Below, piece after piece: positions 39,156 to 49,750 of a stretch of DNA of 55,598 bases. The notes beneath the pieces were generated by a model. That model saw nothing but the letters and a program-made list of their open reading frames with translations, was not told the DNA's origin and did no database searches. The translations under genes were made by a program, and so were the position numbers. The stretch comes from Thermomucor indicae-seudaticae (lineage: Eukaryota; Mucoromycota; Mucoromycetes; Mucorales; Lichtheimiaceae), in contig JSYX01000201.1 in the NCBI GenBank assembly GCA_000787465.1, positions 1 to 55,598 on the forward strand. The letters run 5' to 3'. Numbering within the stretch: position 1 is the first letter of the stretch; each line of letters opens with the position of its first letter.

Positions 39156-39443
39156 ATGCAAACACTTGTTAAAACGGCGACCAACGAACTGCTCGGCGGT
39201 AGCAACAACAGAACAGCACCCGTAGAGAGCCCTCGTCGTGCAAGCCGTCGACCTTTCTCTACCATTTTTCCATCGACTTCCCGGGCAAATGAGGAACTCA
39301 AAGAGAGACGAAGATCCAGTGTAACGGTCTCACACTCAACGCCACCACAGTCATCTGCACCAACGGCTGCTCGACAACGCGGCAATATGCTCCTTCATCA
39401 TTACCAAGCAACGATACCCCGATTCATTGAACGCGATGCCTAA
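39156..39443 (+). CDS. Small basic Ser/Arg-rich protein, unknown
   Basis: A single-exon frame of 95 residues from ATG 39156 to TAA 39441-39443. The composition is rich in Ser, Arg, Thr and Pro and probably disordered. Two RRxS-type sites (RRASRR and ERRRSSV) resemble protein kinase A targets. It ends in a more ordered LLHHYQATIPRFIERD. I do not recognise a family and see no upstream exons. Plausible but unproven. Confidence 0.45.
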   Translation: MQTLVKTATNELLGGSNNRTAPVESPRRASRRPFSTIFPSTSRANEELKERRRSSVTVSHSTPPQSSAPTAARQRGNMLLHHYQATIPRFIERDA

Positions 39444-39616
39444 CCGGACGTCAGAAGGGCAATGGAAAACCAGTCGTCGACGTTAGATTATTCTCTCTGA
39501 TTCATCATTATTGTTAATTAAACAATAGTTAAACAATAGTAATAATAGTAACAGAGCATCTGTTTTGTTTGGTCATGACAATACCTTGAACGAAACGAGA
39601 TCCGCAAAGAGAGGAG

Positions 39617-40075
39617 CTAAATGACTTCAAGATCAATGCCAGATCCAGATATAGTCCTGTCATAAATATTTACTGCAGGAATTGTGTCTTCGTCAGCTCG
39701 TATGATTGCTGGTAGTTTTGCGAGAGACATAGACATGTGGATCAATAGACATCGTTCCTCCAAGTTAAACTCGTGAAAATGTCTGATCACTTTGATCACG
39801 CTAAAAATTTTGTCATGATTTCACTAATACATTCTATTATAAGCGCTTGTTGCAGTTGTCCTGTTGAAAATATGGCCTATTGCCGCCATCAATCAGCGAT
39901 GTATAGTCGTTCAGGCACCTTGCTGACAGAGCGCAGAAAAGAATACAGATTACCGTATTTGGTAAATGCCGATAAAAGATTTCCATTGGCCGGAGACGGG
40001 CAGAAAAACTGGATTGGTGCGCGTAATGTTTCAAATTCCGTTTCGTTGTCCGACAACCGAACGGTATAAAATGCA
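39617..40075 (-). CDS. Possible minus-strand gene, exon structure unresolved
   Basis: The 3' exon, 39617-39800, reads VIKVIRHFHEFNLEERCLLI and on to DLEVI, then a TAG. It starts directly after a good acceptor (TTTTTAG). Upstream, about 39958-40075, reads well as coding (LSDNETEFETLRAPIQ), with a GTAATC donor near 39957. The two parts cannot be joined in one unbroken frame by the signals I see. The middle region is also open in a third frame. I have no family match. It may be a decayed gene. Confidence 0.3.
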
Positions 40076-40460
40076 GCTCACCCCAGGGCTCTCATCTTTT
40101 TCTTTTAGGACCGTACTCTACAGGATCTGTATGCAGTACGTAACCATGTCTATGTTTTTCAACTTAGACACATTATCCCGGTTAGACGATGACTTGTTGC
40201 AGCGCTTCCCGGGAGTGAAGTGTCTGGGTTCCTGCCTGATTGGTTGGGTTCCTGGAGTTGAGGATCTCGGTCTTTTGCATTCAGCATCTGATCAGGAAGA
40301 CGCTGTAGTCTGATAACCGATCTTTTTTTTCTCGGATAAAGAAAAAGATAAAGGGAAGTTTTTCCTAAGGGGCTTTGAAGTGACCTGAAAGAACTGGTCT
40401 AGGTCTTGGTCTAGGATAGATGACAAAGTTGTGTCTTCCGGCAGGCTAAACTAAGCATGT

Positions 40461-40870
40461 CTACAAGAAAAATAAACGATCATTAATACCTGGCGATGCC
40501 ATGAAGTTTGTGAACATGGTTAGTCGCAAGTTACTTTCGGGTGTTGTCGCAATGGCGACATTCAAAACGCAAGACATTTCTGTGTGGACGCAAACTCGGT
40601 CGTGTTGTAGGTTTTGGTGATCTCGACTTTCCTGTGTGAACCATTTTTTCTGAACGGCTTTTGTAGTTATTAACTGCAATCGTCAGGGTGGGATTCATTG
40701 TGTAAAAGGGCTTTTCGCATTCATAACTCTCTAAGAGATCTAACTCTGTTCTGATGAAAAAACTTTTGGCGCTGCTGGTAACGAACCTTTCGCACGAATT
40801 CCAGTTTACACTTGGCTGTTTGGGTAAACCAAGTATGAACAATATTCAGCATCTCCTGTGAATAGCTACG
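40461..40870. repeat. Diverged repeat copy, related to 53320-53430
   Basis: The segment 40750-40856 resembles 53325-53435 in the same orientation: a shared GAAAAA...TTTTGG.GCTGCTGG block, TTTCGCAC, TTGGC..TTT, and an ACCAAGTATGAACAATATTCAG block that is identical over 21 bases. The surrounding frames differ between copies, so the similarity is at DNA level. Probably an old interspersed element. Confidence 0.55.
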
Positions 40871-41344
40871 TAAGCTGTCTAGGCCAACATAGATATTTAG
40901 GCAGAGGCCTTCACCCAGGCTTCTGCATACTTTTGTATTTCTCTTTCTTCTCAATAGTGCAAGTGGCAATACTCTTTGGAACGTTGCATGCCCGTACTGT
41001 TCATGTCATCGATGAGAGTCAGTCAGTGAAGATGATCATGCAAGTTCTGAGATATTCGTTCCCCTTTGCGAAAGACTTTCAGCAGTGATACCTATACTCG
41101 CAGGGTTTCCCGGACATTTGGGTTTTTCTTCAAAAATGAGCCTTGGCGACAACCCCAATGACTGGCCTTCGGGGCTTACGGGCTAAGTGTTGGTTGAAAC
41201 AACCTGTCTTGGGTCGTTGGGTGTCAGTTTACCCCAGCATGATTGCCTTAATTAGAAATCTGTAAACTCCGTCGAAGGTTAAAGAAAAACCTTGGCCGTC
41301 CGTCGCCCTGGGCCTCGTTCTTTCCGTAATCAGTCACTTCCGTC
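40871..41344. other. Upstream region of the SERF-like gene
   Basis: No gene seen. Includes the 3' edge of the repeat copy and the likely promoter of the SERF-like gene. Confidence 0.4.
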
Positions 41345-41688
41345 ATGACTCGTAAGTTTACTCTTATTCAGGAATGACGTTTACGATCTGCGATCTCACT
41401 GATTACGTGGCCATACCTTAGGTGGCAACCAGCGTGAGCAAGCTCGTCTTCGGAACCAAAAGAAACAAGCCAAACAAAACAAAGGCAAAGTTGATCTGAA
41501 AGGCATGACCGTGAACCAAAAGAAAGAAAAGTAAGCTAGAACGGACGAATCCATTTTGTTTTGTTCATAGGCTAATCGGGGATTCTTCTTTTCTTAGCGA
41601 TGCTGCCATCATGCGTGCAAAGCAAGAAGCAGCAATGGCCAGAAAGGCGGCAGAACAACAACAGCAGCAACAATCAGGGAAAAAGTGA
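41345..41688 (+). CDS. SERF/4F5-family small basic protein
   Basis: Three exons: 41345-41351, 41422-41530, 41598-41688, with introns of 70 and 67 bp (GTAAGT...CTTAG and GTAAGC...CTTAG). The product has 68 residues and begins MTRGNQREQARLRNQKKQ, the conserved 4F5/SERF start (MTRGNQR..AR..N.KK). It is extremely Lys/Gln/Ala-rich and ends in a polyglutamine stretch. SERF proteins are disordered, bind RNA and promote aggregation of amyloid proteins. The gene has only seven bases in the first exon, so open-frame searches miss it. Confidence 0.85.
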
Positions 41689-42370
41689 TATACGTACATG
41701 CGCACATTATACACCAAAACGTTGGACACTCTTTATCTCTTCTCGGATGGAGTGCTACTTGTAATTAATACCTCTCTCTTTATATTCTTTTCCTCTTTTG
41801 CTTGCAACATGGACTCTAGGCGAACAAAAAAGTTTCTTTTTTGTTGAAAAAAGTTACTTTTTGGTATTGGTATGCTATTTGGTTTCCTCTTGTCTGGGAT
41901 ATGGAAGGCGCAACACAATCAAGCACTGTTTTTATGTGTTCTTTTTCTTTTTCATATACAGGTTGCTGGCCGTCAAGCTTTGATAACACAAGCGTCATTC
42001 CGCAGGACAAGTAAATCAAGGATTGCTAAAGGTTTGTTGTCGAAAACAGTATTTCTATGTCATTTGACTTGTCACGTCGGAAACGCCGAGTGAAAGTCAG
42101 AATAATCTGTTGCCCGAAAAGACGATTACGATACGTTTTTAATAGTGCTCTTCTTGTATATCGGCAGATATGGATACAAAATAGACTGAACATTACAAAG
42201 CAGGGAGTGGCACTTGGAAGTACAATGAATCCATGCATCAACTGGAAACTGGAGTTGAATCAATCACGGGACGTCCCAATTGAAAAAATTGACAAATTCG
42301 TTTCCCCGTGTTCCTCCTTTTTCCTGTTACCTCTTCTCGTTGTACATTACTGTTCATTAGTTGTTTACTG
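41689..42370. other. Intergenic, no supported gene
   Basis: 3' flank of the SERF-like gene and 5' flank of the HSF-type gene. T-rich stretches at 41780-41950; no coding pattern. Confidence 0.45.
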
Positions 42371-43677
42371 ATGGCGTCTGACGGAAGCCCGTCGTTAAGC
42401 GATTGCATTGCTGAATCAGCGAGCCGACCCCGACGAAACACGACGACGACCGCTACTGCCGCAAATCGTTGTGAGCCTTCACCATTTCTGCTGAAGCTCT
42501 TCTCGTAAGATTGGGAATTCCTTGACGGTGATCGTGAGCATGAATCGCGTTGAAATCTTAACATCTCACGTCTCATTTAATCGGTGGGAACTGCAGTCTT
42601 TTGGAAGACGACAAGTATAAACACCTAATCAGTTGGTCGCCTGGTGGTGATTCGTTTCGTATACACGACAATGAAGCCTTTGCTCGTATTGTGCTTCCCT
42701 GTTATTTCAAGCACAGCAAGTGGGCTAGCTTTGTCCGTCAGCTAAACAGTAAGTATCCATATGCGCAATCTTTTTCTATGTCTGTCCCAGGAACCCGCGA
42801 ATACTGAAAAAGAAGTTCCGACTGTAAACAGTGTACAACTTCCACAAAATAAGCGAAAGCGGGTCTTCCCGAGATGGCCATGTAACATCAAGCGAGTTCC
42901 GTCACGACCGGTTCCGTCGCGGGTGTGACTACGACGAACTTTGGAGAATAAAGAGAAAACGACCTCGAGGTCAACAAGGAATTCGGTTTTCATACGACAA
43001 AACCATGGGCCTCGATGAGGAGGAATCGTCTGTGGAGGGGCTTGAACAAGAAGCAGAAGAAGAGGAAGTAGTCTTTGAACGTGTCGAATCGCTCATTTGT
43101 CGCCTTTCAGCGCAAAGTGAACGACTTCGGGAAGAACTGGACGAGCTTCGTGACTTGGTCGTCGAGCGTGACAAGGTTGGTTAATAACCAGACAGGGATT
43201 CTTTTGTGTACCTGGATTTGCTGAGAAAAAGCATACATCAAATAGGTCATTCTTCAGTTGGCTGACTTATTGTTGTCCGTTTTGGAAAATCGCAGATGTG
43301 AGTGCCAACAGTGACTGATAGTATGTTGAAACAGTTCTCACCTTTTAACTGACTTGATAAAAGCAGGAACTAGTGACGGACAGGCAGGCTCAGCGATCAA
43401 GGACGAAGGTAAGGGTCGATTGTCAGCTAGTATATTTATACCACCATTCATATTTTGCCAAAAAGCAAGGTCCTTGAGAAAGATGCTCAGGACGGCAGGA
43501 CCAAATCTTGACGAACCTGAGGTGGAAACGGAAGGTGGTGTCGGTCGGTTTGTGGGCCAGCCTTCGAGTGTCTGGAGTACGACTATGTCTGGAGCATCAC
43601 GTGTCTGTCGAGAACCGGAAGAAAGTTCGAGCGACAGACGGCTGAAGGTTGGGAAGAAGAGGCGTCTGGCGCCATAA
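42371..43677 (+). CDS. HSF-type DNA-binding domain transcription factor
   Basis: Six exons: 42371-42504, 42597-42748, 42832-43175, 43258-43297, 43364-43408, 43466-43677. They encode a Ser/Thr-rich start, then the complete HSF domain: PFLLKLFSLLEDDKYKHLIS, WSPGGDSFRIHD, HSKWASFVRQLNMYNFHK, then FRHDRFRRG and a KRKRPRG basic patch. An acidic stretch and a heptad-type coiled coil (VESLICRLSAQSERLREELD) follow, which is where HR-A/B oligomerisation sits in HSFs. The short C-terminal part ends KKRRLAP. The HSF domain binds nGAAn repeats in stress genes. The donor at 43176 (GTTGGT) is weak, but phases agree throughout. Whether it is Hsf1, Sfl1 or Skn7-like cannot be decided; I see no receiver domain. 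Confidence 0.85.
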
Positions 43678-43989
43678 AAAGGCGTGCTAAGGCGAACTGT
43701 AGATCCAAGGTATTCAAATGTTAATTGTATGAGATGTACATTAGACCAACAAAGAAAGAGCAGGAGTGGGTTCTGGTTCTTCCCGGGCGGCTTGATGGCA
43801 GCAAATTCGTTCAATATTGTCCGGATATATGTGATGATGGCATGGAAGTTGGCTACTTCTAGATGCGGATGGCCACTTTGGTCCCCCTCCTTTACAGGGT
43901 GTCCGGGCAATAAGAGGACTCTGTCTACCTACCCGTTATGTACTATCCTCTTTATCTCACAGATGGGTTAACAATTTCTGCCTAACACT

Positions 43990-45600
43990 TGTACTTTCAT
44001 TGACTTTGATGAAAACCCATGCGACGGGATTCAGCGGTCCAAGAACAGAAATAAACTACTACTACTAGGTTTTGAGCAAACATTTGCGCATCGGAAATGC
44101 CTTCTTTCCATTGACAGCTAAACCAGCTTTGCATCTTAAATGCAATAAATTTGGCGTTATCCAGTAAGCACTCTTCGCCTGTGTTGAAAATAGATTTGAC
44201 ATACCTGAAGCTCCGATCGCATAAAAATCGCATAGATATCGTATATCTGAGAGCGGAAACATCACTTTTCCGGGTTGAATATGCGATATCTCTGCGATGG
44301 CTTGTGTAACACCTGATGCCGGCAGTCTTCTTGATCAACCATCCTAGTGCTTTGAATTGCAGCCTCTGCAAAATTTATGCGATGGCGGCGCTTCAAAGCT
44401 GAAGATGTACCGAATATGCGATCGATATGCGATATCTATGTGATCATATCTGAGATCTCTCGCCGTAGTGGAGACTCGTCTGCATTTGTAATGGTATATA
44501 CCCACCGTAGATTTGCTTCCGTTTGGACTTCATGTGCTGCATACATCTGTATCTCGTTGTAGTGTTCAATAAGTTGTAATGCATCGTAGAGGAAAGCCAA
44601 GTATTCTGTTGGGCGTTCTGTAATTGATGTAGCAGAAATTGGAGTTGGGCCGAGGCAAGAGCCCTGAATAACATCCTGGACGGCGTGTAAAACCGACAAT
44701 TCCTTTTCGACAGTCGAAGGCCAATCCGATGGCTCCTCAGTGAAGCTGCTATATGCATACGCTGCTAGCTTCCAGGTATCGTTTTTTGATAGCGCCTAAT
44801 CGAGCCGTATTAGCTTTTGGACCATACACCCACCCTAATTTGAGCCCTTACTGGAATTCTAAACTGTAATTTTGCGAAGAAGTAACAACGCGCTCGAGAT
44901 GCAGAAGGTTCAACGATGTTGTTGACAAAGGTTGTTGCGGACTGTTCCGTCATAGATGCAAGTGCGTTCGAAGCCATAAGCCCTTTGGGAATGTTTTGCT
45001 GTGCTAAAGCCCTTGGAAAATGTGTTTTGAAAACTTCGAAGCAGGCTGTCATAGCCTCTCGCGGTAAGTTTATGTTTGTTACTCTCCCGCCAAGTACCAG
45101 TTACTGGCAAGCATAAAAGTACTGAGAGCAATATACGGGCTTGATCGACATTTCATCTTGCAATGTCTTTAGCATGTAATAAGTCGCGAAGTACTGCGCC
45201 TTGAATGCGGTCTCGGGGCACAAATCCACAACCTTGTTAGTTCCCTTGATGAAGAGATCCTTTTGTGGTGATGGAAGATTGAGCACTGCTTCCATCCCAA
45301 TCTTGACTGTGTAGCGTTAGAATCTTTGACCGAGCAACGTATTCAAGTATATAGATATATTTGACCAAGAGTTGTGGGCAACAATGTCTGGCAAGAAGGG
45401 GATTGGGTCAAAAATAAAGCGCCAGCGATATCGCCAGATAGCGACCATCACTGTGCTTGCTAAGCGCGGCAGATCATGGGTTCCGGTATCCGCGGCGCGA
45501 GAAGAGAGCTGAAGGGAGGAGACAAAGGAAAGGCCAAACATTTGTTCAACAAAGCTTTGCCCGCGCTTTTTCCCTTTCCGCTTTTGGGTTGTGCTGCGTA
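43990..45600 (-). pseudogene. Decayed gene, possibly the N-terminal half of another Fanzor-type element
   Basis: Read on the minus strand, three open blocks follow each other. 45101-45320 encodes MEAVLNLPSPQKDLFIKG and on to QYFYACQ. It is stopped by an in-frame TAA at 45101-45103 and continues in the same frame through 44810-45100 (LVLGGRVTN...LASMTEQSATTFVNN...RARCYFFAKLQ). Later blocks are 44436-44760 (HYNEIQMYAAH) and 44060-44280 (FPLSDIRYLCDFYAIGASG). Blocks change frame between segments. From memory, such sequence resembles the region preceding RuvC in large fungal Fanzor-type proteins, but no RuvC or zinc ribbon remains, so the assignment is weak. Certainly a broken coding unit. Confidence 0.4.
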
Positions 45601-45620
45601 TTTTCCTTCATCTTTGGTTG

Positions 45621-47951
45621 ATGATGACAACACCAGCCCAGGGTAAATTCATACTCTTGCGAAACTATGAGAGGAACGACAAATGAGTCGTTGTGCTAAG
45701 GATCGAAGAAAGATGGCAGCCAAAAGTCGTATGAGCAAAAAGAAGCGCAATGGAAGGAGCAGATTTCGAATTTGCATGCCAAATTGACTCAAGCTGGTGC
45801 TCATTTGAAAGCCCTGGCTCAAGAGAACGCAAAACTTTCAAAAAGAGCAGAGAATGACGGCCAGACGATCCGACTTCTAGTCAGTATCCTGGAAAAAGAC
45901 GCCCTGGAGGAGAGTCAGGCACCGGAAACTGTGGATCAAGAATATATCAAGACCGCACGCACTCGTCTTCACCAGAAAAAGGAAAAGGAATCCAAAACCA
46001 GACAGCAAGGTGTGTGTATGCATGCTGCAGATGCAAGAATTGATCATTGATTTATACCAACGTATATATCTATAGACCGAGATACAATTGAGGCGTTGCA
46101 ACAAAGGTTGCAAAATCAGAAATGTAAATGTTCCTTCTTGCTTGAGCCATCCGATCACCATTTACCCTTATTCATGGTTTTTATATGACAGCTACACATG
46201 AAGATGGTACCGTCAAAGAGCAATTCGTCCGCCAGAGCTTAGAGGTTCTGATGAAGGATCCTGAAAATGGCACTTTTGATAGCTCTTTGCTGCCGCCTGG
46301 TTTGCTGAGTACCCTGGAGGACCTTCGGAGTCGATGGGTAGACCATATCGGGAGTGGCAAGAAGCATCAAGCCTTGTTGCTTGATACGCAGAAAGGTATA
46401 TATTGGTCGTAGTGAGTTCTCTGTCAAAACGCAGAACTAATTCGAGGAACGGACAAAATCAAGAACACAAGCGTGAGACAACCCGGCTCCAGTTGACAAT
46501 CAACAGTCTCTCTGAAGAAAAGGAAAAACTGGCATCAGAAAAAGAAGACCTGGAGGCACAACTCAAGGACGCCGAGCAAAAAGAGAAGGAGAGCCGGGCA
46601 CGTGTCCAGGCACTTGAGCAGGAACACCAATCGCTCTTGGGCAAACTGGCACATATCAAGGAGACACTAGCACCACGGTTAGAAGCCGATAAACAGCTGC
46701 GACAACGCGTGGGCGAACTCACGAGCCAACTCGAAGCTACAGAACGGGAACTGGAACAAACACGGCAGAGTCTGATGCAGCAAGACGAGGAAATGTCGCG
46801 CTTATTGATTCAAAAGGACCACGAGATATCGCTGCTTCAGCGCCAACTCGAACAGTGCCAGCTGGAACGTGAAGAGTACCAAGTGGTTGCGTCTGAAAAC
46901 GAAGTGAAACGGGACCAGTTGGAAAAGGAATGTGAACGGTTGCGGAACGAGTTGCAAAAGACACAAGAGGATATGGCCAAAGAGAGGCAAGAGCGTGAGT
47001 TGGAAAGGACGAGTTTGAGTAACTTGCAGACTGTGCTTGAAGAATTCCAAGCAAGTAAGTTTGCTTCACTACATGTGTCTCCGCACCCTGGACGATACAG
47101 ATTTGTATTTATAACGTTTTGTTGTGGTTTAGCCAAGGATGCCGAGATACGGGCCGCTGTGGAACATATTGAGCGACAGTTGGAGATTGCGAAAAAGTCT
47201 TGGGCAGAGTATCAGGAACGAGCTCGGGTTGCTGAGGTAATAATAAGAAGAAAGTTAGCTATTACATCTATGCTCATACACAAGGACCAAAGGATGCATT
47301 GGAACAATACCAGCAGGATGTAGCCCGGACCCAACAGTATGAGCGTGAACTGAAAGAGAAAAACTTGCTCATTGGCAAATTACGCCATGAAGGTATATGT
47401 CTGCTTGTTGTGTGTCAATTATTGAGTGTTCTCCTCACCCGCTTCCTCTATAAATACGCATAGCCATTATATTGAACGAGCATCTGATTGAGGCCATGAG
47501 GCGTCTCAAGGAAGAGTCAAGCGAAAATAATGTGGATAGGCAGTTGATAACCAATCTGATTATTGGGTTCTTCATGGCACCCCGCGGCGATCGCAAACGT
47601 TTCGAGATATTGACGATCATTGCTAGCGTATTGCAAATGACGGATGAACAAAAAGAGCAGATCGGTTTGCTGCGACCTAATAGTAATAAGAGCTCCAAGC
47701 CTTCAACGTCACCCGGATGGATGAGTCCTCAACAACAGCAACAGCAGCAACAGGATGTTGAAACGCAAGAGGTGAGCTACAACAAAAGGATACCCTTTTC
47801 AGCAACTCACACTGCCTCGTTGCAGTCATTCACGGACGCTTGGATCTCTTTCTTGCTGAAAGAATCACATGCTTACGACAACCCAAACAAATCAGATCCA
47901 ACATCAAGTTCCCCAAAGCCAAGTCTTGACTTAAAGAATAGCAGCACGTAA
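45621..47951 (+). CDS. RUD3: RUD3/GMAP-210-like golgin with C-terminal GRAB domain
   Basis: The first exon is tiny, ATG 45621 to 45642 (MMTTPAQ), then GTAAAT to an acceptor at about 45712. The following exon continues DGSQKSYEQKEAQWKEQISN. Nearly the whole protein is coiled coil (EKEKLASEKEDLEAQLKDAE, QLEATERELEQTRQSLMQQD). The C-terminal part holds the GRAB domain: ENNVDRQLITNLIIGFFMAP then RGDRKRFEILTIIASVLQMT. A Gln-8 run, then the end segment with FTDAWISFLLKES. The GRAB domain binds ARF1-GTP and places the golgin at the cis-Golgi, where it tethers ER-derived vesicles. About seven introns. Convergent with FIP1, 114 bp apart. Confidence 0.88.
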
Positions 47952-48065
47952 TGCCATCTTCTCTTTTGAACGCATGTTTCATTATATACCACTCTCTCAT
48001 CGTCATGCACTGTATTTTACATAAGAAAAATCAAAAGGCAACTTTATACATGATCAACTACTGCA

Positions 48066-49750
48066 TTATGGGAAGAAAGGGGGTTGCATTTGAGGCCAGA
48101 AAAATTGGTTGTTCCTAGAGATGTTCGTTAATAACCATAGTACTGATTGATGAAGGATTCAACGGCTTTACTTACATTGGCCCATCTCCTTGTTGTTCGT
48201 TTTGCCCATCTGGTCGATTAGACGGTCGCCCTATGGTGAATATTCGAGTTCTGGAGATAATAGGCTGAGCAAGTCTCTGCACAACTTACCCATTGGTCGG
48301 CCGCCACGCATTCCAAAGTTAGGAGTACCTCGACCAGCACCTCCTCTCATATTGGCTGGCGTTGACGGTCCTGGAGCAGGCGAGCTCATTCCCACTGGTG
48401 GTCCCATACCCATAGGTGGCATAGCCATCATTGGGTTAGGCATTCCCGGCATACCCAATGGCATAGCACCATCCATCATCGCAGCAGGCGGCATCATCAT
48501 ACCCATCGACATGAAGTCACCCATATCCATATCTCCCATCATCTATATGACAACCATGGTTTGACTTATTTGTCGGATATGGCGTGAACGCAAACGTACC
48601 TTTTTGCTCTCACGCATCATCTTTTGCTGCGCACAGTATGCTCGCCAAGTAACTTCGTTGAAGCCATAATTAAAGTAATCCGTAATATCAGCACCTAACA
48701 TTATCGCGTCAAGTTTACAATCTTTTTGTTAACCCCTCGTTTTCTGCATTTCTTGCCTGGTTTCCTCCATGGCTTGTCTTCAAATGAATCCAAGTCGATT
48801 TCTGTAATAGGCTGGCCATTATATTCACCAATGGCTTCAAGGTTGATACCACCAGTTGTACTCTTGCCTCCGGCTGCACTCGACCCTCCTGCTGCCGTAC
48901 TTGAAGCTGCAGCGCGACCCTGTGCAGTGCCTGATGTTCCAGCTGCTGATGTAGATGCTTTTGCCGCTTGCCCTGGCTTGATATTCACAAGACCACTACC
49001 ACTAGGTTTTTCTCCTCCAGGCGCTGGACTTGCTTCAGGTTGTCTTTAATGATTTGACAATCAGCATTCTGAATAACATCTTGAAGGACGATATTCATGG
49101 GAAAGCATACCCGGCTGCTCGCTGTGACGACGTCTGATCCTGATCCTCTGGTTCCAGAATGATCTCCAGATCCTTGGGGGATATTCGTGAGTAACTGTAC
49201 CAGAATGAAACATAGCTTTCCATTTCCGCATACATCTTCGCTATCCTCTTCCTGCATTTGATCGGTATTTGCTTCCTGTTTTGGTGCTTCTTCGTTTACT
49301 ACTTCTTGATCTACTTCCATTTCCTGTCTACCCGTTCCGTAGCGTCAGCCTTTTTGTAATTGACACGGGTCTTGCGTTACATACTTTGTATTGATTTCCT
49401 GTGCTCTAAAGAACAAGGTCTCAGCATTCCGTTTTGTTAGACAGATCATGATCATTTTTTGCTTACTCATTCGCTGAGCTTCCTCTATATAATTGGTATA
49501 AATCTTCGTCGTCTTCTTGTGCTGCATCTATATCGGGGTCCTCAACGTGAATCTACCTTCTTATTGTCCTTTAGTCGACTAAACACTAACCTTTTGCGCT
49601 TGTTGATGGCGTTGGCGCGCCGGAACTCGACTCTTCCTTGGTTTGCCGATTACTTGATGATCCCCGTGTGTTCTTAGTAGCATCGGGTGTTGACGATCCG
49701 TAAAGAAATTCGTCGACGTCGTCGTCATCGATCGAAGACTGTGGATTCAT
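48066..49750 (-). CDS. FIP1: FIP1-like pre-mRNA polyadenylation factor subunit
   Basis: Minus strand, ATG at 49748-49750, beginning [20 protein letters not shown], an acidic Fip1 start. The middle has Ala/Ser/Gly linkers and ILINTEQVN-type strands at 48700-49300. The Fip1 motif is [18 protein letters not shown], an intron, then [19 protein letters not shown] and KQ-type residues. A Met/Gly/Pro-rich segment (48231-48542) follows. The last intron can be read two ways: stop at the TAA right after GDGPM (about 48162), or splice via GTAAGT...CTCTAG into a final exon ending QPPFFP at TAA 48066-48068. The second is favoured because both splice sites are strong. Fip1 bridges poly(A) polymerase to the cleavage/polyadenylation complex. 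Confidence 0.85.

Noticed and set aside
43338..43910. 190-codon minus-strand open frame
   Set aside because: It overlaps the HSF-type gene's last exons, whose splice phases and basic end are consistent on the plus strand.
46459..47136. Several minus-strand frames of 82-110 codons
   Set aside because: Antisense shadows of the RUD3 coiled coil; Glu/Lys/Gln-rich coding commonly opens the opposite strand.
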